The translations under genes and the position numbers were made by a program. 64,000 nt of DNA from NCBI GenBank assembly GCA_932521025.1, contig OW051471.1, positions 3,844,001-3,908,000 on the forward strand, given 5' to 3'. Shown here in pieces: positions 44,938-55,900 of this stretch. The DNA comes from Oscheius onirici (Eukaryota > Nematoda > Chromadorea > Rhabditida > Rhabditidae). The first letter of the stretch is position 1, and each line of letters opens with the position of its first letter. The notes under the pieces are model-generated. The model had not been told where the DNA came from. It saw only the letters and a program-made list of their open reading frames with translations, and ran no database searches.

Positions 44938-46300
44938 ATGTCGAAGCAGCAGGAACCCAAGAAGAGGAGGACGGTAGCCGACTCGAAGAACCGCCAGCCG
45001 GGAAAGAAGACGAAGAAGAAGACGTTCCTGACGGAGAGCAACATGGCGGAGGAACCGATCGCCCCGCGAATCGAGTCGAAGAAGAAGCAGTCGGAAGTCG
45101 AAAAGGCTCCGAAGAGCGTCGTCCAGATATCTCCAAAGCAGAGGTGGTGCGAGAAGGTGCTGACCATCAACTTGCGAGAGGACATTTGCCGGGAATTCGT
45201 CCGGAACAAGATGTGGACACCGGAGAAGAAGCCCATGGCGCACTGGGAGAGGAATGAGCCCAAGAACCGGTAGAGTCTATATTTGCATTTGGGGGCTTCT
45301 AGTCGGGGTAGTACTTGGGGTTTTGGTCTTTCCGTGGTTCCACCGTGGAATGGTAGAACTACATTGACATTTGAGGTAACTCAGTAGCTTTCTGGTTCAT
45401 ACAAGTCTTGTTCAGGTATGACGATATAATGTGTCTGGATACTACAAGAGTCATCCTGAAGGATCGTCCCAGCGACAACGACTACATCCATGGCTCCTGG
45501 ATGGAAATGCCAGACGGGCAAAAATATATCAGCACCCAGGGTCCTCTCAACTCCACCATCGAGGACTTCTGGCACATGATCTACACAGAGAAGTCGAATG
45601 TGATCGTGATGTTGACTGCTCTGGAAGACGACAACACCAACTCGAAATGTGCACGCTACTTCCCTATCAAGGTCAAGGAGTCGGAGACGTTTGGACCCTA
45701 CAAGGTGACGAAGAAATCGAGCGAAGGCGAGCCCTTCCCTGAAGTCAAGTACGGCATCCTGACGGTTGAAAAGAGCGACGAGAAGATGATGGAGGTTCAT
45801 CATTTCATCTACGATACCTGGACCGACCACTTCGGCCCCGAGATACCTGGACCTGCCGTCGGCTTGCTGAAGATGGCTCGGAAACTGGCCGCCGGAACGA
45901 GCCCTATTACCGTGCACTGCTCGGCCGGAATCGGAAGGTATTCACTATTTTAATCGTTTGTCAACTGAAATTTTGAATCAGGACATGTACTCTCATCGGA
46001 ATCGACCTGGCGTACCAGAGAATTCAGAAAGAAGGAGATCATATTGACATGCCCCAAGTGATGAAGGACCTGAGAACGATGCGCTACCACTCGATCCAGT
46101 CTTGTGTTCAGTACATTTTCATATATCTGGGAGTCTTGGAAATCTGTGCCGACGAGAAGATCATCAGCAGGAAGGGACGCTACGACACCTTCCTGACGAC
46201 CTACCAGCAGCTGCTCAAGAAGTTCAAGGAGAAGACCAAGGCTAAGAGGTCGAAGGACGACTACGACAGACGAAATAGCAGCAAAAAAAACAGGAAATAA
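44938..46300 (+). CDS. Non-receptor protein tyrosine phosphatase
   Basis: Three exons join in phase: 44938-45269, 45416-45937 and 45982-46300 (390 residues). A lysine-rich N-terminal tail of ~70 residues (PKKRRTVADSKNRQ, PGKKTKKKTF) precedes one PTP domain. Motifs in order: PKNRYDDIMCLD and DNDYIHGSW (substrate recognition), FWHMIYTEKSNVIVMLT, KCARYFP, the WPD loop written WTDHFGP, the catalytic VHCSAGIGRTC, and the Q loop QSCVQYIFIYLG. Cysteine, arginine and the general-acid aspartate are all present, so activity is likely. The change of P to T in WPD may slow it. A basic tail (KFKEKTKAKRSKDD) ends the protein. Worms have a large expansion of such short PTPs, many sperm-enriched; a role here is not shown. 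Confidence 0.9.
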
Positions 46301-47215
46301 AGGTTCTAGAAAACTCGTTTTTTCTTGTTTTCTTTCCTTCTCTTCTTGTTAGTTGCTCCTTGAAACGGTTCTTCTATGATACACAGACACAATTTCCAAT
46401 GTGTCCATAATTAAAATAAAGTGCTATAATTGGGCAATCTGTTATAAAATTCAGAGACAGTTTTTCAAACAATTAACTATCTGCCAACTATCGCACACTA
46501 ACTAACCATCTTATCAGCACTGTATCTTTCGAGAAATGTTAAACAACTATGTCACTACAGGTATGAACCCTTTTTGTTGTGACCGTGATACCATTATTTC
46601 CATGTTTCTATAACCTGCCCATTTCGGAAAGTAACGTTCAAGCAAGAAAAGTTCAAGTCAACTTCATTCAACATAAATGAACAACTCCGTTGCTCAATTA
46701 ACGATTTCAAACAAACTTCTCTAATTGAGTTTATGGACACTTTGGAAATTGTGTGTGTATCATAGAAGTACCCTTGAAACATCTCTCGAGTGTCTTCTTT
46801 TTTGAAACTAACAAGTTTTTCAGACTTGTCAGAAAATCTGAAAATCATCGGCCATCGAGAGATATTCCAGGTCTGTAAGAGCACCATCAATTGGTGGAGG
46901 AGGCAGATTTCTCACAGCAACTGTTTATGGCTGGACGGTGATGGGAGAGGGTCCCATTCTGTATTGTGGATTCGGTTGCATTTACAAAAGGGCTGCTGTG
47001 AATGAACGAGCTAAACGAGAGATCTGTTGCCGTGGCGCCTGTTCTGCGTTGGAACACATTACGAGATTGAATAAAGATTAGTATCAAAACTGAGGAAAAT
47101 TATAAAGTCTTTTAATTTGGTCTCCGATTATTTCACTCTACTTCTTTCCGTCGCGTCTTCTACCATCGCCTTCCTCATCTGTTCTCTTCGTTCTTCTTAA
47201 TTTTCATCCATTTTT
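46301..47215. other. Intergenic; no gene seen
   Basis: The space lies between convergent genes. An aataaa at 46415 may serve the PTP. Frames at 46594-46890 (-) and 46790-47005 (+) overlap and lack splice support. Confidence 0.5.
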
Positions 47216-47574
47216 CTATTGGAAAACTGAACCTGATAAATTCTGCATACAAGCGGACCAGTCGACGAACTGATTGGGACAGTTGATCGTCGCGTCTTCG
47301 TAGTTGTTCTCCGAGACGCAGACGTAGAAATGACGGAAGAAGTGGCCACAACGATGAGCGGCCATGGAGCCGCCGGCCATACAGGGACATTGCCAGTTGA
47401 TCGAGCCATCTGGGAATCGGGGACCTGAAACTTGGTTATTTTTGAAGGGAAAAGGTAAAAATTACCATCAGGTGCCTTGAAAATTGTGAGCTCCTTCATC
47501 CATCCATTTTTCTCGTTCAACGGCTGTTTGTGTTCTTCCGCGGTCACAAAAATTACCTCATCCTTCTGGAACAT
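47216..47574 (-). CDS. MIA40/CHCHD4-type intermembrane-space oxidoreductase
   Basis: Two exons (47574-47466 and 47424-47216) give 105 residues. The opening KDEVIFVTAEEHKQP matches the conserved N-terminus of CHCHD4/Mia40. The core has the redox-active CPC motif (PDGSINWQCPCMAGG), then twin CX9C motifs (CGHFFRHFYVC and CPNQFVDWSAC) that form the helical hairpin. Mia40 captures small cysteine proteins entering the mitochondrial intermembrane space and oxidises them, recycled by Erv1/ALR. No mitochondrial presequence is visible, as in the animal form. The size is slightly below the human protein (142 residues). Only one feature is odd: the residues between the two CX9C motifs are short. Confidence 0.85.
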
Positions 47575-47739
47575 TCTATTTCTTTTATCTAAATTATTTT
47601 CTATTCTTGTTTGGTTACTTTAGGTCACAACCAAATGTTCAATTCGCGGGTAGTGGTTAGATACACATTTATAAGCAAGAGACAATTGATAAATGAATAA
47701 ACGAGATCGTGATAGGGAATTCATAGGTTAGGAGACGGT

Positions 47740-50119
47740 TCACGGGCACTTCTTCTCCACGACGGAGCGACCGTTTTCTTCGTATTCGGCACGAGAGATC
47801 CACATTTGTTGGAACGAGCCCTGAAAAGGAGACTTGTTGAAAAACACGTTATAATAGTATCTACCGCACCCGACTTGGAAGCTGAACAAGACAAAAAAAA
47901 ACAAGAACCTCATTCCTTGACTTTTCTATTACTTTTGAATTCCCTCCACCAACACGGAGCGGACAAGCTCTACGTCGACATGCTGCGGAAGGTATACATT
48001 CAAGCTGGCTGCAATTTCTAGTGGATGTCGATGTCAAGCGCGGACTCCGCTAAGGCTACGTGCTTTTTGACCAATGCCTATGAGGGAGAGGTGCTTCTGT
48101 TTAGACAGATAATCCAGTTTATCCAGCATTTCACCTATCTAGGATGTTTGGTAACCGGCACCTCCAAGAGCCAGGAGTTGTCTCGACGAATCGGCACTGG
48201 ATGGACATCGTCTCTCCCTTACCAAGGGAGCAGTGGCGATGAAGAAGCGCAAAATCTATCTGACCTGTATCGTTCCAAGTCTTTTGTACGGCTGCAAAAT
48301 CTGCAGTCTTTTAGAAACTAGCAGCAGTAAGGGTTATGCTCCTCGGCTTCACTCTTCTCGATGAGGAGGATGACTGAGCTCCCTGACATCCTAGACCTGG
48401 CTCGGAGAAGAAAGTTGGAATAGGGGAGGCGACTGGCTGAGATGAATGATGAGGCGGTCGAAGGCAAAGACGAAATGGGTTTCATTGGATCAACGTCGAG
48501 TCCTTGGACGGCGCTACATGAGATGCGAGGATGATATGAGGAGAGCCACCAAGAGGATTGGGAGATACCCATTTAGGAACCCCTTGACACCGGTAAATAA
48601 ACTGTCCCTTTTTCAAACTTTTGAACAAAGCAGAATAAAATAGACCTACCAATGATCCGAGAATACTGCCACCGATCCACGCTCCAAATTTCCTCTCAGA
48701 AGGCGTGACAGCGGCCTGAACACGAAGCTTGACAGTCGGTGGGCACTTGTGGGCGAGATCATGGTTTAGACGCTCGGTGAAGCCGAGAAGAAGAGAGTTA
48801 CCGCCCGTAACCATCAAATTAGAATACATGTGCTGAAAGATCCCCTATAACAAAGTAAAATGAGCTTACAGGTCTTGTGTCAATTTCGCACATTCCGGCA
48901 GCTGTGGCAGCAATTTGAGACACATTCATCAGTCCCTGAACTTCGACTCCTTTTACATGATGCAGATCGAAGAGTCCTTCCGGGACTTTGATTCGTTCAG
49001 CCGAGAATTCCTTTGTGAAGCCGTTGGGGAAGGAATATGGCGCGGAGGGCAGCTTCTCTGCGTATTCGAGGTCGAAGGGTGTTTCACACAGCTGCAGAGT
49101 GCTGAGAGACATGTCTTCTAGGATCTAAATTACGATTAATGACACAACAAATTGTCAGAACTACCTGCTTTTTCATAAACTTGTCGTAGCTTTCTGTAAC
49201 AGGTGGCAAGTTTTTCTTTGCCGTCCATTTTGCGGCTTCTCCTTCTTGAACCTCTTCTTTTCCCGCTATTTTGTAGGTTGGGACGACTTCGATGTTCTGG
49301 CTGGTCAGCATGTTCTCCAGCTGCTGGCAAATCAGATCCCCGCCAATATTTGCCCGTACTACTGCTGAAAAACAAACTTTTAGCAGTTTACGAGTAGTCT
49401 ACTTACCGTTAGTCATACAATAGCCGTCAAAGACGGGAACTGCAGATGTTTGAGTGGCTCCGGAGTCCACAACAAGTCCACTGGTTCGACCGTTTGCAAA
49501 TCTGAAAAGAACAGAAATACAAGGTTAAAACAGTTAACTAACGCTGTGAGAACGGCATTTTTGACGAGGAAATAGGCCGGGACCTTGTATTTTTCGAACA
49601 TTAGCTCCGTCAGCTTTTCTCGTTTGCCCTTCTCGTTCCAGGCACTTTCCGTAAAAAGGGCCGGATGGAATTCTGCCTGACTGTGAAGAATATTGCTGTA
49701 GGAAAAGTCGAGCATCTGTTCGAACATGTCCCAGTTGTCAACTAAAATGATTTTTTTTTCGGAAAATGAAAAAAGGAGCCTACTTTGAGCATCTTTCATG
49801 TACGATTCGATGATTGTATTTGGCCGAGGGAAGATTATTTTCGTTGTTCCGATGTAATAGTTTTTCTTCTTCCCGACATGTCCGTGGTCGCTGGCCGGCT
49901 CCGTATTTTCGCGCATTTCCACATCGGCGTCAGCTTCAACTTCTTGTACGGCTACATAACTGGGAATATCGCCCTGAAATTCTGTTTTTTAGCTAAAAAA
50001 ATGTGAGGAAAAAAAACCTTTGGATATTCTTCGCCGGCGAATCCGACTCGAGTTGTATGGGAGCCGGCATCGATTACAATACCGCTGACCTCATCTCCTC
50101 CATAAATACCTCCGCTCAT
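47740..50119 (-). CDS. swsn-6: Actin-related protein of SWI/SNF complexes (ACTL6/BAF53, SWSN-6 type)
   Basis: Eight exons join in phase: 50119-50018, 49973-49784, 49741-49543, 49501-49407, 49364-49165, 49124-48870, 48832-48650 and 47820-47740 (434 residues). The start [20 protein letters not shown] is typical of ACTL6/Arp4. Other signatures: [100 protein letters not shown] and the ending [15 protein letters not shown]. The protein bends like actin and joins BAF and INO80/NuA4-type chromatin complexes with actin. The last exon (27 codons) is cut off by an 829 bp intron holding a LINE fragment. The gene is head to head with the MFS transporter, 770 bp apart. Confidence 0.95.
47890..48620 (+). 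mobile_element. LINE C-terminal fragment in the last swsn-6 intron
   Basis: Plus-strand frames hold pieces of a reverse-transcriptase C-terminus: [22 protein letters not shown] (48120-48200) and, in shifted frames, LARRRKLE near 48400 and [19 protein letters not shown] near 48505-48565. Frameshifts and stops are many. It lies antisense to the host gene. It resembles the RTE-type tail at 6.5-6.8 kb but is too diverged to assign to the same copy. Confidence 0.7.
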
Positions 50120-50890
50120 AGCTTAGGTCTGAAAATCTCGTTTTGTAAGATGCAACGTGATAAAAGAGAACGTCGGAGACACAACAATACTCAAAAATAA
50201 AACTTCAGCGTTGAATTGTGGAAGATGGAAATGAAGTTTTCTTTTTTGTTTTTATTTCTTTCTGAATTTTTTCTCAGAGAGAAACTGAAAGGAAAAGATG
50301 AAATGACAAAAAAAAAGTGGAAATGTAATAGAAGAAACAAAATGAGCCGAACGCTATTTGAAAGACACCAGAAACGCGCCAACCTTGATCATGGCGCGAA
50401 TCTAAAATTCAAGCAGGGAGAAATCTGATTGGAGTAACTTCGATGTTCAAGTATCGATGTATCAAATAATTTCAAGAGTTTTTGACGAGAAAAAAAGTGC
50501 TTTCCAACGATGATTGAACGGAGGAAAAGCATTTTCAACATGCACCTCGTTTCCATGGAAACAGCTAGGAAATTGCGAAGAAGATCGCCCTATCTCCGTG
50601 TCTCATCTCCAAGAATCACATTCATCGTTCTGTAAGTATTCTCCCTCATTCCCTCGAATCCAATTCAAAAATAGACAAACTGTCAGTGCCAACCACAAGA
50701 AAATCGATAACTGTTGGGTACACAGAGAGTAAGGTCTGATGTTTTATCGAACAAAACCCAGCAGTGATAGTGACTGCCAATCAGATTCCCTCTTCTCGTC
50801 TCAGAACTCTTTCCAAATTCGTGTTTTGTGGCAGTCGTCATCATTTTTCGCTATAAAAGAAGATCTCAAAATGGTTTCGTTTCCAGGACA
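50120..50890. other. Bidirectional promoter region of swsn-6 and the MFS gene
   Basis: No exon is seen. The 5' flank of swsn-6 is A+T-rich. A TTTCCAG at 50881-50887 just before the MFS start suggests trans-splicing or a noncoding first exon. Confidence 0.45.
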
Positions 50891-52582
50891 ATGTCAGCCT
50901 CACCGGGGTGGTTGGACCTCCCGCGCCCCATTCTCTTCACCTACGTTCTTTCCATTCTCTACAATGTTACCTTCTTTATGCAGTTTGTGACCATGCCCTA
51001 TCTGATTAAAGGTCTCGGAATATCCGATTCCGACAATGGTAATAATTTCAAATGAAAGAAACAGTCCCCCTCCATTTCCCTATCAATGTTTGTCCCATAC
51101 GACAAATGAATACATCTATCTATCTAAAGAAACAGTCTTGTAGGTATTCTCCAAACGATCTCAGGACTGATCCAGGTGGTTGGAGGACCCATTTTCGGGT
51201 ATGTAATTCAGAAGTTTGGAGTCAGATCGGCTCTGTTCCTCTGCTATGGAAGCACACTGATCTCGGGAATTTGGCTCTACTATGCTCAGGTCGGTTGAGG
51301 AGTAAAAAGTCCATTTCCAGTTCTTTTCAGGACTTCAACTCGATTCTGATCAGTCGAATAATGGTCCTTTTCATGCATGGTCAACAGGGCCACCAGACAC
51401 TCTTGTCGGCATTGACGGAGCCGGGAGAACAAAGAACGAAGGCATTTGGAAGGATGGGTCTGACCTTTGGTGAGAGTCGCATGAAATCTATATATTCCGA
51501 TCCATTCCAGGTATTGGATTCATGTTCACACCAATCTTTTGTATGCTATCCACGAAATTGATCTCGGCGACCGCTCCGTTTCTTCTCTCAGCCGGTCTCT
51601 CAATTATCCCTGTCCTAATTTTAGACTCGTGCATTGACAGGAAAGAATATGAGAAGGTTCGTGATCTGTTTGTGCAGTTTTGTAGCCGCCTTTTTGACTG
51701 AAGATTGCATTTTTGAGCATTTTCCTGCTACGAAACCTTGATCTGTTCTGCAACTTTGCAAAACATCGTAAGAGCAAAAAATATCGTCTTCAACTTTTTA
51801 ATACAGCTCTGACGATTATTATAGACGCCAACATCGAAGGAGACAAGCAGTTCGGCCGCCCTGAACTTCCAGAACGCCATGTCGATTCTCCGTCGACCCG
51901 GTGTGCTCAACATCATGTTCAAGAAGAACGCTCCCATCGTTCCCTGTCTTATGCTTTTCTCAGTCATGCATGTAACTGCTCTTTTTCTATCTTCGTCATC
52001 AGAAACTTCAGCTCTATATGATCAACCAGTTCTCAATGGTTACAGACACGTCTCATCTGATCCAACTCGTAACGGGAGTCTATATCATGCTCGCCAACGG
52101 ATTCGGTGTAATCTGGCTAAGAAGTCGATTCGACGAGCAGAAACTTCTCGGGATTGGAATGGCGGCTTTTGTGAGTCAGTCTGTCTACCATAAACTCTCT
52201 TCCAGTTGATCGGAAACACAATGTTCTACTTCTGGAGCAGTCTCTGGCTCATTTTCCTCATCATGCCTTTTAGTGAGTTCAGCTCAAACCCCAAACAAAT
52301 TGTGTTTCAGTATCTCTGGGAATGAGTGTTACGGCTACTGTAGCTGACAGTATGTTGACCAGTCTTGTAGAGGAACACGAACAGGGATTGGTCTTGGGAG
52401 TGGCGACGAGTCTGAACTCTCTCGTGAGAACATTCGCTCCAGCCGTGGGAGGTCGTCTTCTGGACGAGTTCGGTTGGGCAGCTTTCCCCTCGGTCGGCAT
52501 CCTGGGAACTGGTCTGGGTCTCGCCACAGTCCTACTCTTACCAGTGGCTCCGGAACTGTTTAGAAAGAAGAAGACAGAGTGA
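50891..52582 (+). CDS. Major facilitator superfamily transporter (SLC22A18/MFSD-like)
   Basis: Eight exons join in phase: 50891-51038, 51144-51289, 51331-51469, 51511-51656, 51825-51971, 52012-52170, 52206-52272 and 52311-52582 (407 residues). About twelve membrane spans fall in two halves joined by a hydrophilic loop (CIDRKEYEKTPTSKETSSS). The second-third span region reads GPIFGYVIQKFGVRSALFLC, the standard MFS loop 2-3 position, and the last spans give SLVRTFAPAVGGRLLDEFGW, close to the ending of SLC22A18/TETRAN and MFSD9/10 proteins. Substrate unknown; the closest human types are linked to organic ions. The start follows a TTTCCAG. It converges on the next leftward gene with a gap of about 56 bp. 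Confidence 0.85.
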
Positions 52583-52638
52583 ATTAGAACACAAATGTTT
52601 TGAAAGTACGGGTCTTTGAGCTTTTTCAGAATAAATAG

Positions 52639-53277
52639 TCAAGATTGTGATCTTTGATCAACATGATTGGTTAGACTGTAGTTGGGACTGTCCCTGGGTG
52701 TAGATACGTCTTCCAAAACCTGCTCGAATTCTTCCAGAACATCGTCAAACGATAATCTGAGCTCTTCTCTGTCGGAAGCGGAGAGACCCTGAAAATTGGG
52801 TAAATTGGTATCGCAGAGGAGTAGTAAGGGACCAGTCAACATTGCACTCACTCCAAAAGGCAATAGACGGATTGGTGCATCTGTTGTTTCACAATAGTTA
52901 GCCGACACCGGAAAGAAACAAGAAATTGATGTGCCAATGAGTTTTGACACTGGAACTGGTTCGTACACAGTATCGTAACACAAGTCGTATCTGATCCGAA
53001 AAGAGTTCTGACCTGACACAAAGTCAGAACAGAAACCCTATTTTAAAAGCAGTATACCTACTCCTGCTTTCTACCAGACCATTCGTGACCTACTTCGTTG
53101 TGCTCTTTCTATGTAGTCCGATAATGGTCTGCAAGTCACGACAAATCTTTTTGAATCTGTCATCCAATACGGAGCCTTTCTTCTCCCAGCTGTTTTGCAT
53201 GAACTCACATTAGTGTCTCTGTTTAACTGCTCGAGGAAATCGTTAGTGCTTGGTGAGAGAGCCGGCATGCCTGACAT
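52639..53277 (-). CDS. Tentative small gene, exon joins unresolved
   Basis: Three blocks look coding. 53277-53209 starts MSGMPALSPSTNDFLEQLNR directly after tctttcag. 53193-53100 reads SVLDDRFKKICRDLQTIIGL, an amphipathic helix. 52790-52639 reads GLSASDREELRLSFDDVLEEF and ends near RSQS. The last is preceded by a clear intron (donor gtgagt, acceptor ttttcag). I could not join the first two blocks: the only GT..AG between them would be 19-26 bases. The product may be a short helical protein; family unknown. Confidence 0.35.
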
Positions 53278-53975
53278 CTGAAAGATATGCGTCGAAAAAA
53301 TAAGAGAGAGAGAGAGAGAGAGCGGATGGAATCAAAAGAGACGAGAAACCAAATGGACCGGAAAAGATGAAGGAGAGAGACCAAATGTTGACAGTGTTGG
53401 GTCTGACTGGCCTAATACAGGCAGTGAAACCGAGAGTAAATATAGACGGGAGGAAAAGAGTGCCGTCGGAGTAACATTACGAATTCATGGGCTCCGTTAT
53501 AGCCACTTCACACGATGACTCTGAGATATCGAGGAGACTAAAAGGCATAGTCAGTAGTGCGTATTTCCGGAGGAAAAGGGAGAGTTTGCAATTGAATTAT
53601 AGTGAGACGGGGCAGAGGAGTCCGTCTCCAATTACTGGAAAGAGACAGCTGAGAAAGCACCGGGTCAATTAGATCTTATCTGAGGGGAGGATGGTGGGTC
53701 TTTGAGAGTGCAGTTAAATTCGAAACTGGCTCATTTGAGAGTCATTTATTTTTTTTCATGTCGGAGTGGATATCAGTGGATATCAGTGAAGCAGACAGTT
53801 TCTAGAACTCCTGGGAGCGTCCATAGAAGGGTCGAGAGCTCAGAGAATTAGTCGAGTTTTAATCTCCTCCCGCTTCCGATTTAGGCCAAGTCAGAAGTGG
53901 ACAAGTTGTTCCAAAGGTTTCCGTTAAGAAAGTCACTTTCAACTCTTAACAGAACCCTGTCAGATCTAATCCTCC
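53278..53975. other. Regulatory stretch; no gene resolved
   Basis: An (ag)n run lies at 53305-53322. The frame 53487-53672 (61 residues, basic) lacks support. The 3' part leads into the TATA-driven gene. Confidence 0.4.
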
Positions 53976-53982
53976 GCCAAGC

Positions 53983-53990
53983 TATAAATA
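53983..53990 (+). promoter_or_regulatory. TATA box of the small Gly/Ala/Pro gene
   Basis: TATAAATA lies 46 bases before the start codon at 54036, the right place for a start site about 30 bases downstream and a very short leader. Most other genes here start just after a splice acceptor and show no such box, so this gene is likely transcribed from a focused promoter without trans-splicing. Confidence 0.7.
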
Positions 53991-54035
53991 CCCAGATAGC
54001 AGAGAGCAGAACCATTCAAGAAGTCTCTGGACAAG

Positions 54036-54266
54036 ATGGCTGACAAGAGCTGCTACGCTGGAGCTGGTGGCTATGGTAGCGGATTCTTGGGAGGAGCCTC
54101 GAACAGCAACTACGCCCGAGAAGAATACGCCTGGGGCCGCGAAGACTTCGGAGCAGCCAAGACCAACCAGACTCCCGCTGCTCCTGCTGCCCCTGCTCCT
54201 GCCAACAACCCGCCTGGAGTCTTCAAGCCTCGCACAGATCAGTCCTGCTACCTGGGACCTAACTGA
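54036..54266 (+). CDS. Small Gly/Ala/Pro-rich protein, single exon
   Basis: An intronless frame of 76 codons. The N-terminal third is glycine-rich (GAGGYGSGFLGGAS), the middle aromatic/charged (AREEYAWGREDFGAAK), then an alanine-proline run (PAAPAAPAPANNPPG). The motif S-C-Y occurs near both ends (DKSCYAG; DQSCYLGP). The stop codon overlaps the polyadenylation signal (TGAATAAA). A TATA box and strong codon bias fit a highly expressed tissue-specific gene. There is no signal peptide. I do not recognise the family. Confidence 0.75.
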   Translation: MADKSCYAGAGGYGSGFLGGASNSNYAREEYAWGREDFGAAKTNQTPAAPAAPAPANNPPGVFKPRTDQSCYLGPN

Positions 54267-54448
54267 ATAAAGGTCTTGGGGACATCGTCTTGTTCTTCTT
54301 CTTGGCAGCTTGTTTACAGCTTGCTAGAGGTGTTTCTACTTTAGAGAATAGGCATTTCGGTTCGTCTATTGGTTCTACCCATCTCAATTTGCCCCGAAGT
54401 CTTCTTGGAGCTCTACAAGAAGCAGGATATATCTTTTGAACTAGCGCC

Positions 54449-54712
54449 ATGTCTTGTGATGCAATCTACGGAATGTTCAACAACTTCTGCCTCATTGGAA
54501 GAAACCATCTCTCTCCAGCGACGAAGAAACAAGAGCTCTCTGAACTACCTCGCCGCTTTTATCAATTGGAGGAAGGGTCTCTGGGAACATTAGCTGAAGG
54601 TACGACCTATTGAAGATCTACTAACACCTATTCTCCTTTGGCATATCTAGTACAGAAGCAGAAGCAAAGCTATTCTGTTGACGGTGGCAACAATGTTGTC
54701 TATCTGGAATAG
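54449..54712 (+). CDS. Small two-exon gene, function unknown
   Basis: Exons 54449-54599 and 54651-54712 join in phase (gtacga donor, tatctag acceptor) to give 70 residues. The sequence reads MSCDAIYGMFNNFCLIG then polar helix-like stretches (SPATKKQELSELPRRFYQ; EEGSLGTLAEG) and a short C-terminal end (VDGGNNVVYLE). No domain is recognised. The frame fits host splicing, but its shortness keeps confidence moderate. Confidence 0.5.
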
Positions 54713-54913
54713 CCAGGGTAGTCAACAGAGATGTGCGGAAACAGCAACAAAAGTTTCCGCGTTTCCGCGGAAAAAGTTTCCGAAAATCTCTGGTAGTCAA
54801 CATGAGTATCCGGCTGGACAAAGACCAGCCAAAGGAACCGTTGTTCCTGTCGTAGAGTCCTCCTTCTGGGATCTTTTCTCTTTCATTTTCAGAAAGCCGA
54901 TTCCCAACTATTA

Positions 54914-55900
54914 GGGCGCGTCAAAAGTCTCTGTAATTAGTTCTACAGCTACCCTTCAAACTGATCGGATCGGTCCGGGATTGTTCCTGGGGGTAATCGA
55001 CCTCGAAAAAAAATATTGAGAGCTTTTGGGACAGTTTGAATTTTGGGATCAAGGGTTACGGTAGCTTTAAAAATCGGCCAAAAAACGTATTTTCGCGATA
55101 ACTTTTTGAGGTTAGGAGATACAAAAAAATGATCAACTACAAAAAAAGTCAGCTCATCGAGACGCATCTTTCTTTTTTTGAAAAACGTATTTTACTCCTT
55201 GCCGAAAAAAGTTATTCGACTTTGAAATTTTCGCATGTTTGGTGTAGTGGGTTTGTGAAATTTCTTTTTTAAAAATCTGTTTGTTTTTTAACAGTAGCAT
55301 TTTACTGGGCTACATATCACCCCTGTAAAATATCAGCTCGATTGGATCGCTAGTTTTCTCAAAAAATCAAATTCGAGCTCAAAAAAATCACCATGGTGCA
55401 AATTTTGGATTCAAAATCGCTCCCTAGCCTTTATTTCAAAAGATACGGAGCTGATATTTTACAGGGGTGATATTTAGACCAGTAAAATGCTACAGTTAAT
55501 AAACAAAAAGATTTCCTCTCGGTGGACTCAAACCCGGGTCGTTCCAGCGTGAAATTTCACGAACCCACTACACCAAACCAGCGAAAATTTGAAAGTCGAA
55601 TAACTTTTTTCGGGAAGGAGTAAAATACGTTTTTCAAAAAAAGAAAGATGCGTCTCGATGAGCTGACGTTTTTTGTAGTTGATCATTTTTTTGTAACTCC
55701 TTACACCAAAAAGTTATCGCGAAAATACGTTTTTTGGCCGATTTTTAAAGCTACCGTAACCCTTGATCCCAAAATCCAAACTGTCCCAAAAGCTCTCAAT
55801 ATTTTTTTTCGAGGTCGATTACCCCCAGGAACAATCCCGGACCGATCCGATCAGTTTGAAGGGTAGCTGTAGAACTAATTACAAAGACTTGACGCGCCCT
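54914..55900. mobile_element. ~987 bp foldback element with tRNA-like insert in one arm
   Basis: Outer ends gggcgcgtcaaaagtctct and agacttgacgcgccc flank arms of ~440 bp (54914-55360 and 55455-55900). The mirrored frames at 55167-54949 and 55648-55866 are nearly identical and show the palindrome. A TA/TTA dinucleotide borders both ends (actatta / taatag). The right arm holds, on the minus strand, an A-box-like tttggtgtagtgggt and a B-box-like cgggtttgagtcc; in the left arm the B-box half is missing. Confidence 0.85.

Noticed and set aside
53487-53672. 61-residue basic ORF
   Set aside because: It is short with no domain; chance cannot be excluded.
54949-55866. Near-identical 72-residue ORFs on opposite strands
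   Set aside because: Same reason: both arise from the arms of the foldback element.
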